Source of the DNA: Polynucleobacter sp. MWH-UH35A
Lineage (GTDB): Bacteria; Pseudomonadota; Gammaproteobacteria; Burkholderiales; Burkholderiaceae
Assembly (NCBI RefSeq): GCF_018687075.1
Contig: NZ_CP061285.1
Span: forward strand, 620,001-684,000
Direction of reading: 5' to 3'
Length of the DNA stretch: 64,000 nucleotides
This document shows, piece by piece, positions 1 to 10,500 of the stretch. The notes below the pieces were generated by a model. That model was not told the DNA's origin, did not search any database, and saw nothing but the letters and a program-made list of their open reading frames with translations. A program made the position numbers and the translations under genes. How positions within the stretch are numbered: position 1 is the first letter of the stretch; each line of letters starts with the position of its first letter.

Positions 1-767
1 GTTATGGTGGCAATATAGGCGCAGATATAGTTGCTAAGAGCGAGCCTGATGGCTACACCTTATTGATTGGTACGGTGGGCATACATGCCATTAATGGTGC
101 GCTGTATGAAAAGATGTCTTTTGATCCTGTGAAGGATTTCACGCCCATCAGTTTTTTAGCTAGCACGCCGAACGTATTGATCGTCAATAAAAAATTAGGC
201 GTCAGCAATCTTCATGAATTAATTGAACTGGCAAAGGCAAAGCCAAACCAACTCACTTTTGGCTCTTCTGGGGTTGGCACCTCACTACATATGTCTGGTG
301 AATTGTTTAAGGAAATGGCGGGCGTACAGATCAGGCATATCCCATACAAAGGACGTGCTCAATCGCTGCCTGACTTACTCAGCGGTCGCATTTCAATGCT
401 CTTTGATAACCTGTCATCCTCTTTGGCTTTAATTAAAGCAGGCGAAGTTCAGGCATTGGGCGTCACCACATTAAAGCGTTCACATGCTGCCCCGGAAATT
501 CCGACCCTAGCAGAGCAAGGGCTGACTGGTTTTGAAGCGGTATCTTGGTTTTCTTTAATGGCGCCAGCAAATTTGCCGCCCCAGATTCAAATGCGCTTAA
601 ATCAAATGGTGCACCAAACCTTGGCTAACCCTGAGGTGAAATCCCGTCTTCTGGCTGGCGGCCTCGATCCTGCGCCTGGCAGTCCAAAAGATCTTTCTAA
701 GCTGATTTCCTCAGAAGCAAGCAAATGGGGAAGGGTGGTGCAGCAATCGGGTGCAAAATTAGAGTAG
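1..767 (+). CDS. Bug/TctC-family tripartite tricarboxylate transporter substrate-binding protein, 5' partial
   Basis: This is the C-terminal part of a periplasmic solute-binding protein of the Bug (TctC) family. Such proteins deliver carboxylates or similar small molecules to TctAB-type transporters, and Burkholderiales carry many paralogues. The reading frame is open from base 3 to the TAG at 765-767, so the gene starts outside the window. Family marks visible are DGYTLLIGT near the window start, the VKDFTPIS segment, GSSGVGTSLHMSGELF, and a PYKGRAQSLPDLLSGRI stretch matching the usual PYKG...DLLGG motif. The signal peptide is outside the window, so localisation is inferred from the family. 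The substrate cannot be told from sequence. No transporter membrane genes lie next to it, as is common for orphan Bug proteins. Confidence 0.93.
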   Translation, partial: YGGNIGADIVAKSEPDGYTLLIGTVGIHAINGALYEKMSFDPVKDFTPISFLASTPNVLIVNKKLGVSNLHELIELAKAKPNQLTFGSSGVGTSLHMSGELFKEMAGVQIRHIPYKGRAQSLPDLLSGRISMLFDNLSSSLALIKAGEVQALGVTTLKRSHAAPEIPTLAEQGLTGFEAVSWFSLMAPANLPPQIQMRLNQMVHQTLANPEVKSRLLAGGLDPAPGSPKDLSKLISSEASKWGRVVQQSGAKLE

Positions 768-905
768 CAAAAGGTGTTCGCGCCTCTTTTCAATAAATAT
801 TTATTTTCTTGTCAGCTTGACCAGATTTGAAGCGTTATTGCTAGTAAGACCAGTAAAAATTAAAATAAATTCATACAGATATACAAGACCAATATATGGG
901 GGTCG

Positions 906-1343
906 ATGATGAAGCGCATTAATCAATTCAGACTTTTAGGGCTTGCCGTAATGGCTTTATTGCTAGCTTCGCCCGTGATAGCTCAGGCAGGTAATGTAGG
1001 CTGGAATGTATCCGTTGGCGGTGGCTATGGTGGTTGGCGTCCAGCACCATATGGTTTTTATGGCCGCGGCTGGGGTCCAGGTTGGGGTGGTAATTGGGCT
1101 TATGCTGGACCTTATTACGGCCCTTACGCTGGTTACTATGCTCCGCCAGTGGTGTATTCACCACCCGTAGTGGCTTATGCTCCACCCCCGCAACCCATGG
1201 TTTTGGCTGCGCAACCACAACCCGCAGTTTGGTATTACTGTGCTGCTAGCGGCAAGTATTTCCCATATGTGCAAGAGTGCCCAAGTGGTTGGCAAACTCA
1301 GTCTGCAACTCCTCCCACAGGTAATGCCCAGTTACAGCACTAA
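906..1343 (+). CDS. Small secreted Gly/Tyr/Pro-rich protein
   Basis: A 145-residue protein of unknown function with a clear N-terminal signal peptide: MMKR, a hydrophobic stretch, and cleavage after about residue 28 (AQA). The middle is very rich in Gly, Tyr and Trp (GWGPGWGG-type runs) and then in Pro. It ends with a YYCAASGKYFPYVQECPSGW segment, a short Cys-containing motif I recall at the C-terminus of many small proteobacterial envelope proteins. The start ATG at 906 is followed by a second ATG at 909, and a GGGGGTC stretch lies just upstream. The next gene is another envelope protein 54 bases downstream, so the two may be co-transcribed. It is probably periplasmic or outer-membrane associated. 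No enzymatic motif is seen. Confidence 0.85.
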   Translation: MMKRINQFRLLGLAVMALLLASPVIAQAGNVGWNVSVGGGYGGWRPAPYGFYGRGWGPGWGGNWAYAGPYYGPYAGYYAPPVVYSPPVVAYAPPPQPMVLAAQPQPAVWYYCAASGKYFPYVQECPSGWQTQSATPPTGNAQLQH

Positions 1344-1397
1344 ATATATTTCATTCAATATATTTAGAATTCCAGAATAGCGAAGGATTTATTTGTA

Positions 1398-1859
1398 ATG
1401 AAACGATTTACTCGAAACGCAGTGTTAACCGCATCAGTTATTGCGTCATTATCTGCCTGCGTATCCGCCCCAACCGGCCCAACTGTCGCGATCATGCCGC
1501 GCGAAGGAAAGCCGTTCGAAGTATTTCAGCAAGAAGATAAAGTATGTAGAGAGTTTGCTGCAAATGCCGTGAAAGATACTGGTGATGCCGCTCTTAAAGA
1601 GGGTGTGACGAGCGCAGCTTTGGCAGCCGCTCTTGGTGCCGCTGCTGGTGCTGTGATTGGTGGCGGAAGTCATACAGGTGTTGGGACTGGTGCGGGGGTG
1701 GGATTGTTAGGTGGTTCTGCAATCGGTGCCATGAATGCCTCTGGCAAACAAAACCAAGCGCAAGCCCAATACAACATTGCCTACCAGCAGTGCATGTATT
1801 CCAAAGGTAATCAAGTTCCTAGTTATGCAACGCCTGCCCCAGGATCAAACTATCGTTAA
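1398..1859 (+). CDS. Glycine-zipper lipoprotein
   Basis: A 153-residue lipoprotein. The signal peptide ends in the lipobox LSAC at about residues 18-21, so the mature protein should be lipidated on Cys21. Residues about 75-115 form a Gly/Ala-rich stretch with regularly spaced glycines (AALGAAAGAVIGGGSHTGVG, then GAGVGLLGGSAIGAMNA). This is the pattern of glycine-zipper domains found in outer-membrane lipoproteins such as SlyB and the YMGG-like proteins. Two further cysteines (CREF and QQCMYS) could form a disulfide. An AAGGA ribosome site precedes the ATG. The function is not known and is probably related to the cell envelope. Confidence 0.88.
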   Translation: MKRFTRNAVLTASVIASLSACVSAPTGPTVAIMPREGKPFEVFQQEDKVCREFAANAVKDTGDAALKEGVTSAALAAALGAAAGAVIGGGSHTGVGTGAGVGLLGGSAIGAMNASGKQNQAQAQYNIAYQQCMYSKGNQVPSYATPAPGSNYR

Positions 1860-1878
1860 GCCCTAGGGTATTTGCTGT

Positions 1879-3270
1879 CTAGGTTTCTACTGGCGGATGT
1901 GTTTTCTCATAGCGCTCCGCCGTTCTTCTGAAGAGGTAGAGTAAGAAGCATGCAGCCAAACCTAGGCTCAAGCTATTGCCTGCCCAAAAGCCATTAGCGC
2001 CTTGCAAGAATGTAGGTGTATTGCCGAGGACATTAAATCCCATTAAGTAGCCACCACCAAGGCCTACGCCCCAGAGCGAGCCAGCGTAAATCACCATGGG
2101 CCAAAAAGCGATGCGATACGCACGCAGAATAAATGCTGCAGTCACTTGTAAAGCATCAAAGACTTGATAAAAAGCAATAAACAAAAAGAGTGGAATGGAA
2201 AATACTTTCACTTCTGCTGGCGGGTCATACAAGTCAAGCAGTTGTATCCTGAATATCCAAACGGCTATTCCAATGCTGATACAAAGTGCGGTTGTAAACA
2301 ATACTGATGACCAGCCTATCTCTTCCGCGCGCTCGGGTTTGTTGGCGCCAATAGATTGCGACACTAAAGTCATCGTAGCAATCGAAAGGGATAAGGGGAC
2401 CATATAAATCACCGTTCCCATATTGGCCACAATTTGGTGGCCAGCTAATGCAGTGGTCCCAAGGCGTGCAATAAAGAGCGACATGAAGGTGAATGAAGTC
2501 ACTTCAATCAGGTAGCTAAAACCAATTGGTGTGCCTAGTTTTAGCAAGGTCCAAATGCGATGCCAATTCGGCAGGCTAAAGCGCGCAAAGATCTTAAACG
2601 GTCTGTAAAAGCGGTCAAACATGACAAAGCCAAGAGTCATTAATAACCAAGACCAGTTGATGATGACGGTGGCTACAGCGCACCCAGGGCCGCCCATGCC
2701 GTCAATGCCAAAACCACCATAAATAAACAGTAGGTTCAAGGGAAGTTTTAGTGCCAGCCCAATGATCTGAACTACGGTGATCACAGTAGGGCGCGAGACG
2801 GCATTATGTAATGCCATCAGTACCCGCATTCCCATGCTTGCTGGTAAGCCGATAGCCAAAATGTTGAGATACAACTTTGCTTTATCCTCAATCACCCCGT
2901 TCACTTGTGAAATGGCTAATAGGTGATCGGCGTTTAGCAAAATAAAGCAGCCAAATACAGTAAGACCTAAAGCAAGCCAAGTTGCTTGTCTAACTTCTTC
3001 GCCGATTTCATGAAAACGTTTTGCGCCAAAGAGTTGTCCAGCAATAGGTGCGAGTGCAGAGACAACACCTGTTAGACCCACATAGATGCTAATGAAAATA
3101 GCGGATGCCATTGCTAGTGCGGCGAGGTCATCCGCGGAGTAACGTGCAGTCATCGCAGTATCGAGGACACCAAACGCAATGACTGCAAGCTGACCAATTA
3201 ATAGTGGTCCAGCTAGTTTTAGTAAAGAAGGAATATCCTCGCGAAGGCGCGATAACTTGAAGTGCAGCAC
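1879..3270 (-). CDS. MATE family efflux transporter
   Basis: A 463-residue inner-membrane protein with about 12 hydrophobic segments, the normal length and topology for multidrug and toxic compound extrusion transporters. The N-terminal half has LAGPLLIGQLAVIAFGVLDT, close to the family pattern P...GQL...G..DT, and the second half has a related repeat (LGTPIGFSYLIEV). Such proteins export cationic compounds in exchange for sodium ions or protons. The start is GTG at 3268-3270, three bases after the stop of the upstream glycosyltransferase gene, so the two should be one transcript. The substrate cannot be deduced. Confidence 0.93.
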   Translation of the reverse strand: MLHFKLSRLREDIPSLLKLAGPLLIGQLAVIAFGVLDTAMTARYSADDLAALAMASAIFISIYVGLTGVVSALAPIAGQLFGAKRFHEIGEEVRQATWLALGLTVFGCFILLNADHLLAISQVNGVIEDKAKLYLNILAIGLPASMGMRVLMALHNAVSRPTVITVVQIIGLALKLPLNLLFIYGGFGIDGMGGPGCAVATVIINWSWLLMTLGFVMFDRFYRPFKIFARFSLPNWHRIWTLLKLGTPIGFSYLIEVTSFTFMSLFIARLGTTALAGHQIVANMGTVIYMVPLSLSIATMTLVSQSIGANKPERAEEIGWSSVLFTTALCISIGIAVWIFRIQLLDLYDPPAEVKVFSIPLFLFIAFYQVFDALQVTAAFILRAYRIAFWPMVIYAGSLWGVGLGGGYLMGFNVLGNTPTFLQGANGFWAGNSLSLGLAACFLLYLFRRTAERYEKTHPPVET

Positions 3271-3273
3271 GAT

Positions 3274-4992
3274 TTATTCTGGAATTACTTCGTAAAGACG
3301 CAGACGTTCATCGCGATCAGCTGCGCGACGATCTTCCCAGAGAAGGTTCAACTTTTTATTATTAAGTTGCGCGTATGCTTTTGCCTCAGATTGGCTATGC
3401 GTCAACATCCATGGACAATTTGGGTCATCGCGTAAATTGAGTTTAGAAAAATACTCAAAAGAGGCGAGCTGTGCAAAGCCGATGTTGCTTGTATCAATGC
3501 AACCACCACCTGATGGGACTACTTGCACCAAGCGTGCTGAAACATGGCGATAGGTTTTGGCGTAATTAATAGTTGGAAGCCATAATGTCATGAGGAGCAC
3601 CCACATTAAAGTGGTGCCAGAGGCGGAGATAATCAAGCAGCGCCAAATTTCTTTTGGGGCACGTGAAGTTCTCCAGCGCACTACTGCTAACCATACGCCG
3701 GTAATTGTCAGCGCTACGATAAAGGCCAATAGATTAAATTGACTCTCAAATCCAGGGAGGAGGCGCGCAATATTAGCCGCAGTTGTTTCTGGATAGCCCG
3801 TGACCTTTGCTAACCAAATAATCCAAATGGCGAGCGCAATCAGCGTAAAGCTAAACATCGCAAACCAGTCGATAAAGCTAATGACGCTGCGCTTAAGAAC
3901 TGGAAGGCTAAAGGCAGCGATGATCGAAAGACTTGGAATTAAGATCATTAAGTCATGCTCATTCGCTTCTAGGCGGAACAGCACGTAAATTAAGCTGCCA
4001 ATAAACAAACTTAATGGGATAGCGAGGTGTGGGGCACGCCAAGCACCCGCTTCTTTAACGCGACCCCAGTGTGCAAGCGAAACAATAGCTAGGGGCCAAA
4101 CAGGCCAAGCATACGCCCAGAAGTTCACACTTAAAAATCCTAGTGACTCAATTGAAGGTGTGGAACGCATTTCTGGCATATTGCGCCAACCTTCTTCGGC
4201 GATGTGACGCCAGTAAGGAGGAAGGTCTGCGAAATACCAAACCAAAGGCCAAATTGCAAAACCAATTAAACCCAAAGCGGTACCGGTAAGCGTCCAGCGA
4301 AAACGCAATTTTGCATTGCTGGCAAGCACCGCAATAATGGTAGAGCTGACCACGATCAAACTCAAAGTCAGGTTGCTTGATAGCGCCACGATGGCGATAC
4401 CCAGGCCGGTCCATAAGCCCCCTTGCCATGGTTTATCTAAACCGCGTACTGTGCCGTAAAGCACGATACTGATACCCATGAGTTGCGCCATCATAGGTGT
4501 GGTTTCATGGGCGCGTTGCGCAAGACCGACGCATGCCAAGAAAATCAATAGCGCGCCATCAGCCAAGGTCATGCCGTAGCTCTTCATATTAGGCTGACCA
4601 CCAACAGCCAAAGCCATTGGCTGCACTTCACGACGACGCCCTAATAAATAAGTGGCATACCAAATAGCTAGCGCTGCAGCAAAAAAGCAGATGGCTGAAT
4701 ACAGTCGAGCAGCATTAGCTGCGCCAATCCATGGACCAAATAATTTAATGAGTGTGGCGCCCATCCAATATGGCAGGGGTGTACCTAGTGAAATGTCGCG
4801 GCCTATAAGATGGGGCACAATCCAGTCGATCGTATTGCCGCGAAAGAGAGTCCACATGCCACCAAAGCCAACCGCATCTTCATTCTTCCAGGGGTCCCGA
4901 AAGAAGAGGCCGGCAAAACCATAAATCAATGTCAGCGAAAAAATAATCATTCGCGGAATCGATTTAGTGGCAGCGGCAGTAAGTTTGACCAT
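3274..4992 (-). CDS. ArnT/PMT-like membrane glycosyltransferase
   Basis: A 572-residue multi-pass membrane protein with about 11-12 hydrophobic segments, resembling GT-C fold glycosyltransferases of the ArnT/PMT type. After the first membrane segment there is an acidic loop (RDPWKNEDAVG, residues about 33-43), which matches the place of the metal-binding acidic motif in these enzymes. The C-terminal 90 residues form a soluble periplasmic-looking domain ending in a LRLYEVIPE strand. Family members use polyprenyl-linked sugars. The acceptor here (lipid A, protein or other polymer) is unknown. The ATG at 4990-4992 has no good ribosome site. A terminator of the upstream rpmE gene lies in its leader, so expression needs readthrough or its own promoter. 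Confidence 0.82.
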   Translation of the reverse strand: MVKLTAAATKSIPRMIIFSLTLIYGFAGLFFRDPWKNEDAVGFGGMWTLFRGNTIDWIVPHLIGRDISLGTPLPYWMGATLIKLFGPWIGAANAARLYSAICFFAAALAIWYATYLLGRRREVQPMALAVGGQPNMKSYGMTLADGALLIFLACVGLAQRAHETTPMMAQLMGISIVLYGTVRGLDKPWQGGLWTGLGIAIVALSSNLTLSLIVVSSTIIAVLASNAKLRFRWTLTGTALGLIGFAIWPLVWYFADLPPYWRHIAEEGWRNMPEMRSTPSIESLGFLSVNFWAYAWPVWPLAIVSLAHWGRVKEAGAWRAPHLAIPLSLFIGSLIYVLFRLEANEHDLMILIPSLSIIAAFSLPVLKRSVISFIDWFAMFSFTLIALAIWIIWLAKVTGYPETTAANIARLLPGFESQFNLLAFIVALTITGVWLAVVRWRTSRAPKEIWRCLIISASGTTLMWVLLMTLWLPTINYAKTYRHVSARLVQVVPSGGGCIDTSNIGFAQLASFEYFSKLNLRDDPNCPWMLTHSQSEAKAYAQLNNKKLNLLWEDRRAADRDERLRLYEVIPE

Positions 4993-5008
4993 GAGTGAAG
5001 TTCAAAAT

Positions 5009-5032
5009 AAAAAAGGCAGCAAACGCTGCCTT
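5009..5032 (-). terminator. Rho-independent terminator after rpmE
   Basis: On the minus strand this is an 8-bp perfect stem (AAGGCAGC / GCTGCCTT) with a four-base loop, followed by a run of T (the A run at 5009-5014 on the plus strand). It lies about 50 bases after the L31 stop codon. A second imperfect hairpin (CGCAG...CTGCG, 5041-5070) sits between the gene and this terminator. Confidence 0.85.
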
Positions 5033-5081
5033 GATTATCTCGCAGAGCAGGTATTAAACATACCCTGCGATTAGAAGTGGT

Positions 5082-5429
5082 TTAAGCCTTCTTCTTAGCT
5101 GGCTTTTCAGCAGCTTTAGCTTCTGCAGCAGCAGCTTTTTTCTCAGCTGTTTTAGCAGCGCCATCACCGGAAGCTTTAGCAACAGCTTTAGTTCCGAATT
5201 TCTGACGGAATTTCTCAACACGACCAGCGGTATCCATAATTTTCTGGGTACCAGTGTAGAAAGGGTGTGATTCAGAAGAAGTCTCGATCTTGGCTAATGG
5301 ATATTCATTGCCATCTTCCCACTTGATTGTCTCTTTAGTAGGCATCGTGGAACGAGTCTTGAAGCTGAAGTTATTAGAAACGTCTAGAAAGACGATTTCG
5401 CGATAGTCGGGGTGAATGCCAGGTTTCAT
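5082..5429 (-). CDS. rpmE2: 50S ribosomal protein L31 type B
   Basis: A 115-residue protein. The first 85 residues are a clear type B L31, with [16 protein letters not shown] at the start and [10 protein letters not shown] followed by [11 protein letters not shown]. The zinc-binding cysteines of type A L31 are absent, as expected for the B paralogue that replaces the zinc form when zinc is short. The C-terminus is extended by about 28 Ala/Lys residues ([20 protein letters not shown]), a basic tail that probably contacts rRNA. The ATG is preceded by AGGA at a good distance. It sits downstream of rho on the same strand and has its own terminator. Confidence 0.96.
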   Translation of the reverse strand: MKPGIHPDYREIVFLDVSNNFSFKTRSTMPTKETIKWEDGNEYPLAKIETSSESHPFYTGTQKIMDTAGRVEKFRQKFGTKAVAKASGDGAAKTAEKKAAAAEAKAAEKPAKKKA

Positions 5430-5558
5430 GTTGAGTCCTAAGAGCGGGTAGCCGTTTTAGTCAAATTGACTTAAATACTTTCCCAGGTTTTAAAAGCAAG
5501 TTAATAATGCAGCAAAGGCGAAATTATGCCATGAAATCAAGGACAAAGCGCACTTTGA

Positions 5559-5593
5559 GGGTCTAAAAAGGGCTAAAACAGCCCCCTAGACCC
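5559..5593 (-). terminator. Terminator after rho
   Basis: On the minus strand an inner hairpin GGGCT-GTTTT-AGCCC (5570-5584) is followed directly by TTTTT. An outer 7-bp stem (GGGTCTA/TAGACCC, 5559-5565 with 5587-5593) encloses it. It begins six bases after the rho stop codon. Confidence 0.75.
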
Positions 5594-5598
5594 TTAAA

Positions 5599-6861
5599 TT
5601 AGCCTCCGCGACGCATGAGGTCAAAGAATTCGCCGTTGTTTTTGGTGGATTTGAGCTTATCGACAATAAAGTTCATTGCCTCAATATCGTCCATATCGGC
5701 CAGCAATTTACGCAATACCCAGATCTTCTGGAGATTTTCGGCTTTAACCAATAATTCCTCGCGGCGAGTACCCGACTTATTGAGATTAATAGATGGGTAA
5801 ACACGACGCTCAGCCAAACGACGCTCGAGGTGAACTTCCATATTGCCAGTGCCTTTGAATTCCTCATAAATGAGGTCGTCCATACGGCTGCCAGTTTCAA
5901 TCAGGGCGGTAGCGATGATGGTTAATGAACCACCTTCTTCAATATTGCGAGCGGCACCAAAGAAACGCTTAGGACGTTGCAATGCATTGGCATCCACACC
6001 GCCTGAAAGTACCTTGCCGGATGAAGGGACAACTGTGTTGTATGCGCGTGCAAGACGAGTAATCGAGTCAAGCAAGATGATGACATCTTTGCCCATCTCT
6101 ACTAAACGTTTAGCTTTTTCAATCACCATCTCGGCAACTTGAACGTGACGCACAGCTGGCTCATCAAAAGTTGAGGCAACCACTTCACCACGAACGGAGC
6201 GTTGCATTTCGGTAACTTCTTCAGGACGTTCATCAACGAGCAAAACGATCAAGATTGCATCCGGATTGTTTGCAGAGATGGCATGCGCAATGTGTTGCAT
6301 CATCACTGTCTTACCGGACTTTGGTGAGGCCACGATCAAACCACGCTGACCATAACCAATTGGGGAGATCATGTCGATGATTCGGCCAGTCAGATTCTCT
6401 TCGGCCTTGATATCACGCTCTAAGCCGATCACGCGGTTAGGGTGTAATGGCGTTAAGTTTTCGAACATGATGCGGTTTTTAAGTGCTTCTGGAGCTAAAC
6501 CGTTAATCTTGTCTACCTTGACTAATGCAAAGTAACGTTCGCCATCTTTAGGTGTGCGTACTTCTCCCTCAACGCTATCGCCAGTGTGTAAGTTAAATCT
6601 GCGGATCTGTGCAGGAGAGATATAAATATCATCAGGAGAAGCCATATAGGAAGCTTCTGGGGAACGCAAGAAACCAAAGCCATCAGGCAATACTTCTAAA
6701 GTGCCATCGCCAAATACAGTTTCACCAGCCTTCGCACGTTTCTTCAGAATGGCAAACATCAATTCTTGTTTGCGCATCCGTTGTGTATTTTCAATCTCCA
6801 GGCTAGCAGCCATTTCAAGCAGGGCGGATACGTGGAGGCCTTTAAGTTCAGTTAATTGCAT
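5599..6861 (-). CDS. rho: Transcription termination factor Rho
   Basis: A 420-residue hexameric RNA-DNA helicase that ends transcription by moving along nascent RNA. Domains in order are a Rho N-terminal helical domain (about 1-45), a cold-shock-like RNA-binding domain (about 48-118, with DGFGFLRSP) and a RecA-like ATPase core. The Walker A is [12 protein letters not shown] near residues 175-186. The Walker B region contains [17 protein letters not shown], and [17 protein letters not shown] is the Q-loop area. Length matches E. coli Rho (419). The Walker A reads ASPKSGKT rather than the APPKAGKT of E. coli. The 210-base leader between trxA and rho is a plausible place for the autoregulation known for rho, but no specific element was identified. 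Confidence 0.98.
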   Translation of the reverse strand: MQLTELKGLHVSALLEMAASLEIENTQRMRKQELMFAILKKRAKAGETVFGDGTLEVLPDGFGFLRSPEASYMASPDDIYISPAQIRRFNLHTGDSVEGEVRTPKDGERYFALVKVDKINGLAPEALKNRIMFENLTPLHPNRVIGLERDIKAEENLTGRIIDMISPIGYGQRGLIVASPKSGKTVMMQHIAHAISANNPDAILIVLLVDERPEEVTEMQRSVRGEVVASTFDEPAVRHVQVAEMVIEKAKRLVEMGKDVIILLDSITRLARAYNTVVPSSGKVLSGGVDANALQRPKRFFGAARNIEEGGSLTIIATALIETGSRMDDLIYEEFKGTGNMEVHLERRLAERRVYPSINLNKSGTRREELLVKAENLQKIWVLRKLLADMDDIEAMNFIVDKLKSTKNNGEFFDLMRRGG

Positions 6862-7073
6862 GTGGTTCTCGGGTGTTGGTAAAGATAAAAATGAATATTG
6901 GGAATTTGTTTTGGGGTATCGCTGCGCCGATAAAGATCACGCAGATGTGGAAAAACAGAATTTGGAAATTTGCTAAAGAAGGGGGAGGTAAATTACTGAA
7001 AATCGGAGCACTGATTAGTGCGTTTGAGTAATACTACACTAAAAAACGGGTCTAGCAACTGCGGTAAATCGGT

Positions 7074-7106
7074 AAAAACCACAGGCTCAGCGGGTGAACC
7101 TGTGGT
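7074..7106 (-). terminator. Rho-independent terminator after trxA
   Basis: An 8-bp perfect stem (ACCACAGG / CCTGTGGT at 7078-7085 and 7099-7106) followed on the minus strand by TTTTT. It starts 10 bases after the thioredoxin stop codon and separates trxA from the rho leader. Confidence 0.85.
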
Positions 7107-7116
7107 CTGAGACTAT

Positions 7117-7443
7117 TTACAGATGACTATCAATAAACGCAGTCAACTGGGATTTGGCCAAAGCGCCTACTTTTTGAGCAGCCACGGTGCCATTTTTAAA
7201 GAGGATCAGGGTAGGAATGCCGCGAATATTGAACTGGGCAGGAACGCCTTGGTTCTCATCCACGTTCATTTTTGCGATCTGAAGCTTGTCGCCATACTCG
7301 CCAGCGAGCTCTTCCAAGATTGGACCAATCATTTTGCAAGGACCACACCACTCAGCCCAGAAGTCGAGCAGAACAGGTTTATCGGACTTGAGGACGTCTT
7401 GTTCGAAAGAGGCGTCAGTTACATATTTAATGCCGGCACTCAT
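7117..7443 (-). CDS. trxA: Thioredoxin 1
   Basis: A 108-residue cytoplasmic thioredoxin, the general dithiol reductant for ribonucleotide reductase, methionine sulfoxide reductase and similar partners. The active site WCGPC is at residues 32-36, in the context [13 protein letters not shown]. The cis-proline loop is [11 protein letters not shown]. Length and every core motif match E. coli TrxA. The ATG follows AAGGAA at good spacing. trxA followed by rho is a common gene order in proteobacteria, as here. It is transcribed divergently from the addBA genes. Confidence 0.98.
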   Translation of the reverse strand: MSAGIKYVTDASFEQDVLKSDKPVLLDFWAEWCGPCKMIGPILEELAGEYGDKLQIAKMNVDENQGVPAQFNIRGIPTLILFKNGTVAAQKVGALAKSQLTAFIDSHL

Positions 7444-7496
7444 GAAAATTCCTTATTTAGACTTATTTAGCGAGTTATTTAATTATGTCGTTACAA

Positions 7497-7526
7497 CGCT
7501 TATATTAGCAATAAGCGGAACGTTCT
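7497..7526. promoter_or_regulatory. Two palindromes in the trxA/addB divergent intergenic region
   Basis: CGCTTAT and ATAAGCG form perfect 7-base arms around 7 bases (7497-7517). An overlapping imperfect palindrome AGC-G-GAACGTTC-T-GCT follows it. They lie between the divergent trxA and addB starts, which makes them candidate operators. No known binding-site family was recognised. The GAAC-GTTC core lacks the four-base spacer of the Gram-positive LexA box. Confidence 0.4.
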
Positions 7527-7553
7527 GCTCAAAATAGATAAATTACGCCATTA

Positions 7554-10500
7554 ATGTCTCAGCCTTTTCCCATTATTTCTGACCAAAAGCAGCCGCAGGC
7601 TTGGTCCATCGTGCCTGATAGTCAAGCTCTGACGCAGCTGGCAAAAGGCATTTGGGATTGTGCGCTGCAAACAAATCAACGCCCCTTGGTGGTGCTGAGT
7701 ACTGCCGGTCCACTCATAGGGGTGCGGGCTGCCTTAGAGCAAAGCCGACCAAAAGACCTGCCAAACAATATTGCTTTCTTGCCTCAGGTAATCAGTTTTG
7801 CTGATTGGCTAGAAGCAGCGCCTGGTGCATGGAAGTTTCCAAAGAAGCAAAGTGATTTGGAGAGATGGTTGTCGGTCTTTGCCAATCTGCGAAAACACAA
7901 AACCTTGCAAGCATGGTTCAAGGCAGAAAGCGAAGCAGGAGCTTGGGGGTTGGCGCAGGCGGTGATTGATGCATGCGATTCATTGTCTGAAGTGGTTATT
8001 CCACAATTGCAGGGCGAGCTTAATGACTTACTAAAAACACATGCTTTAGATGCAGAAGTTTGGCTTAAGAAGGTGGAGCTTGTATTAGATCAGGCAATTG
8101 CAAAAGCTTATGTTGGTCTCGCGCGCAATGTTGTAGATGAAGAGTCTGCGGTACTTCTCACTTTTTGGCGATACCTCACCAATCTTGGCGACCCAGTGAT
8201 ACGCAAACATTTAGCGATGGCGGCACATATGCAATTGGCAAAAACCATTGCAGAAAATCAGCACAACAATAGGCGCCCATTTATTTGGGTGCAGACCGCA
8301 GACCCAAAATCGGTTGATAAAGAGTTGATTGAGTGCTACCTAAGTGATTACGCACAGTTTGCACCTGTGGTGCACGTAAGCCTTTGTTGGAATTCAGTGG
8401 CTCTTTGGTCTGAAGCACTTTGTGGGCTTGATCTGGAAGGTCAGATAGCATCCGCAAACCCTGCAGAACAATCTCAAGTGAATCGCAATATTCAAGCCAA
8501 TAGAAATGATGGCTGGCGCTTATTGGTTGCGAGGCGCTTTGAAGAGCTGGCTTGGGCTGCAACCAAATCAATTGAGGCTCACCTCATTGCCGGTAAAAAG
8601 AATATTGCCTTGGTTGCGCAAGATCGTTTAGCAGCTCGAAGAGCGCGAGCATTATTGAGTCGCTTGGGTGGTGCATTGCGTATTCGTGATGAAACTGGCT
8701 GGAAGTTATCCACCACTAGAGCAGCAGCAGCCTTTGATAGTTGGCTTGAAGTTATTCGCTCACCTAAAGAGGGGCCAAGTGCAAGTGCTTTACTAGAGTT
8801 TCTACAAAATCCCTATTTTGATCTGGCGCATAGTCTCAATAAATCTCCTGAAGTATGTGTTGGATTACTGGCGCAGCTTGAAGATATTTTGATTGCCAGT
8901 CAGGCGAAGTCCGGATGGGAAACTTTTCTCATGGCGATAGAGCGTGCCAATAAGCATGCGGCTTCTAATGGCGGCTCTCCTAATGAGCATTTAATCGATC
9001 TCATCAAATTTGTACGGCACCTGCACGTTGCTTGGCAGCAATTGTCGTTAGATTGCACCAGTGCCTATGACGTTTTGCAGAAAAACCTAGTAGATACTGG
9101 CATGGCAGGGCGCCTGGAAAAGGATGCGGCAGGTAAGCAGCTACTAGAGGTGTTGAATAGTTTTAATCTCAGCGATGGCATTTACAGCAAGCTGAAGATG
9201 CGATTGCCAGAATGGCTTAGCCTCTTAAAAACAGTGATTGAAGAAGCGACTTATGAGGAGGCTGGCAAAGAAGCGCAAGCCACTTTGAGTATCTTGCCAC
9301 TAAGTTCAACACGTTTGCGTCAGTTTGATGCGGTAGTGTTGGTTGGATGCGATGAGCAACAGTTACCAGCGTTTTCTGAGCCGCCATTATTTTTCTCGGA
9401 TACGCTTAATCGCTACCTCAAGTCTTCTACGATTGCTGCGCAATATGTGCAGCAGGCAAGAGACCTATCGCAATTGTTAGCGTCTTGTCAGTCTGTAGAT
9501 TTTCTGTGGCAGAGCAAAAGTAAAAGTGGTGAACCCCTTCGTCCATCCGCTTGGATCCAGCGCTTGCAGACTCAATTAAAAGACTGGAAAGCAATTGAGT
9601 TAAAGCCAGAGGTATATGAGGGTATATCGCAGCCGATTCAGATGTCAGTGGGTGTGCCAGATAAGGATTTGGCGATTCCGGTAACCGTCTCGCCTAGTGC
9701 CTATAAGGCTTTGCGGGATTGCCCTTACCGCTATTACGTTAGCAGCCTATTAGGATTACGAAAGGCAAAGGAATTCGAGGAAGGTTTTGACGCCTCTCTC
9801 GCAGGCCAGACTTTACATGCACTTCTAAAAACATTTTTTCAGAACCTCAAGACGGAGGAGGCGAAGTCGCATTCACCAGTTCATGAAGGCGCAGAGATGC
9901 GGCGCCAGTGGATGATTGAACACTTAATCAAATGCTCGGAACAAGAATTTGAGCGTCTGATATCTGGTGATGCGAGAGTGTTGGGAATACTCAGGGATTG
10001 GCAAAAACAAATTCCTAGCTTTATTGATTGGCAAATCAAAAGAGAAAATGAAGGTTGGCGCTATCACGATGCGGAGCTCACCGTTGGCTTCACATTGAGT
10101 TTGACTGACCAAAATGGTGTGCAAAGAGATATTCGTATTTCAGGGCGCGCTGACCGATTTGATATTCATCAGTCCGATAGCACAGCAGCAGCTGTTATTG
10201 ACTATAAAAATCAAAAGATGAAACGGATTGCTGATCGCTCTGAGAATCTCTTGGATGATCCACAGTTGTTAATTTATGCCCGTGCTGCCAGTGAAAATCC
10301 CAGTGCTGCCCATATTCCGGGTCGTAAGGTGGATCAGGCTGAGTGGGTGAGTCTCAAGGCCGACTTGGATAAAGGTGAGGATAAAGCCATCCGGGCCCAT
10401 CCAGTAGAGAATATGCCCGAACTGATGACTCAGTTTTCTGATCAGATCACCCAAGACTTAAATGGTTTGTGGGCACGCAAACCTATGCAAGCATTTGCAC

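Noticed and set aside
928-1218. Long open frame opposite the Gly/Tyr-rich secreted protein gene
   Set aside because: It is the antisense shadow of a biased repeat-like sequence, with no ribosome site or family pattern.
7518-7526. LexA box near addB
   Set aside because: GAACGTTC lacks the spacer of the Gram-positive box and does not fit the CTGT-N8-ACAG form used at umuD.
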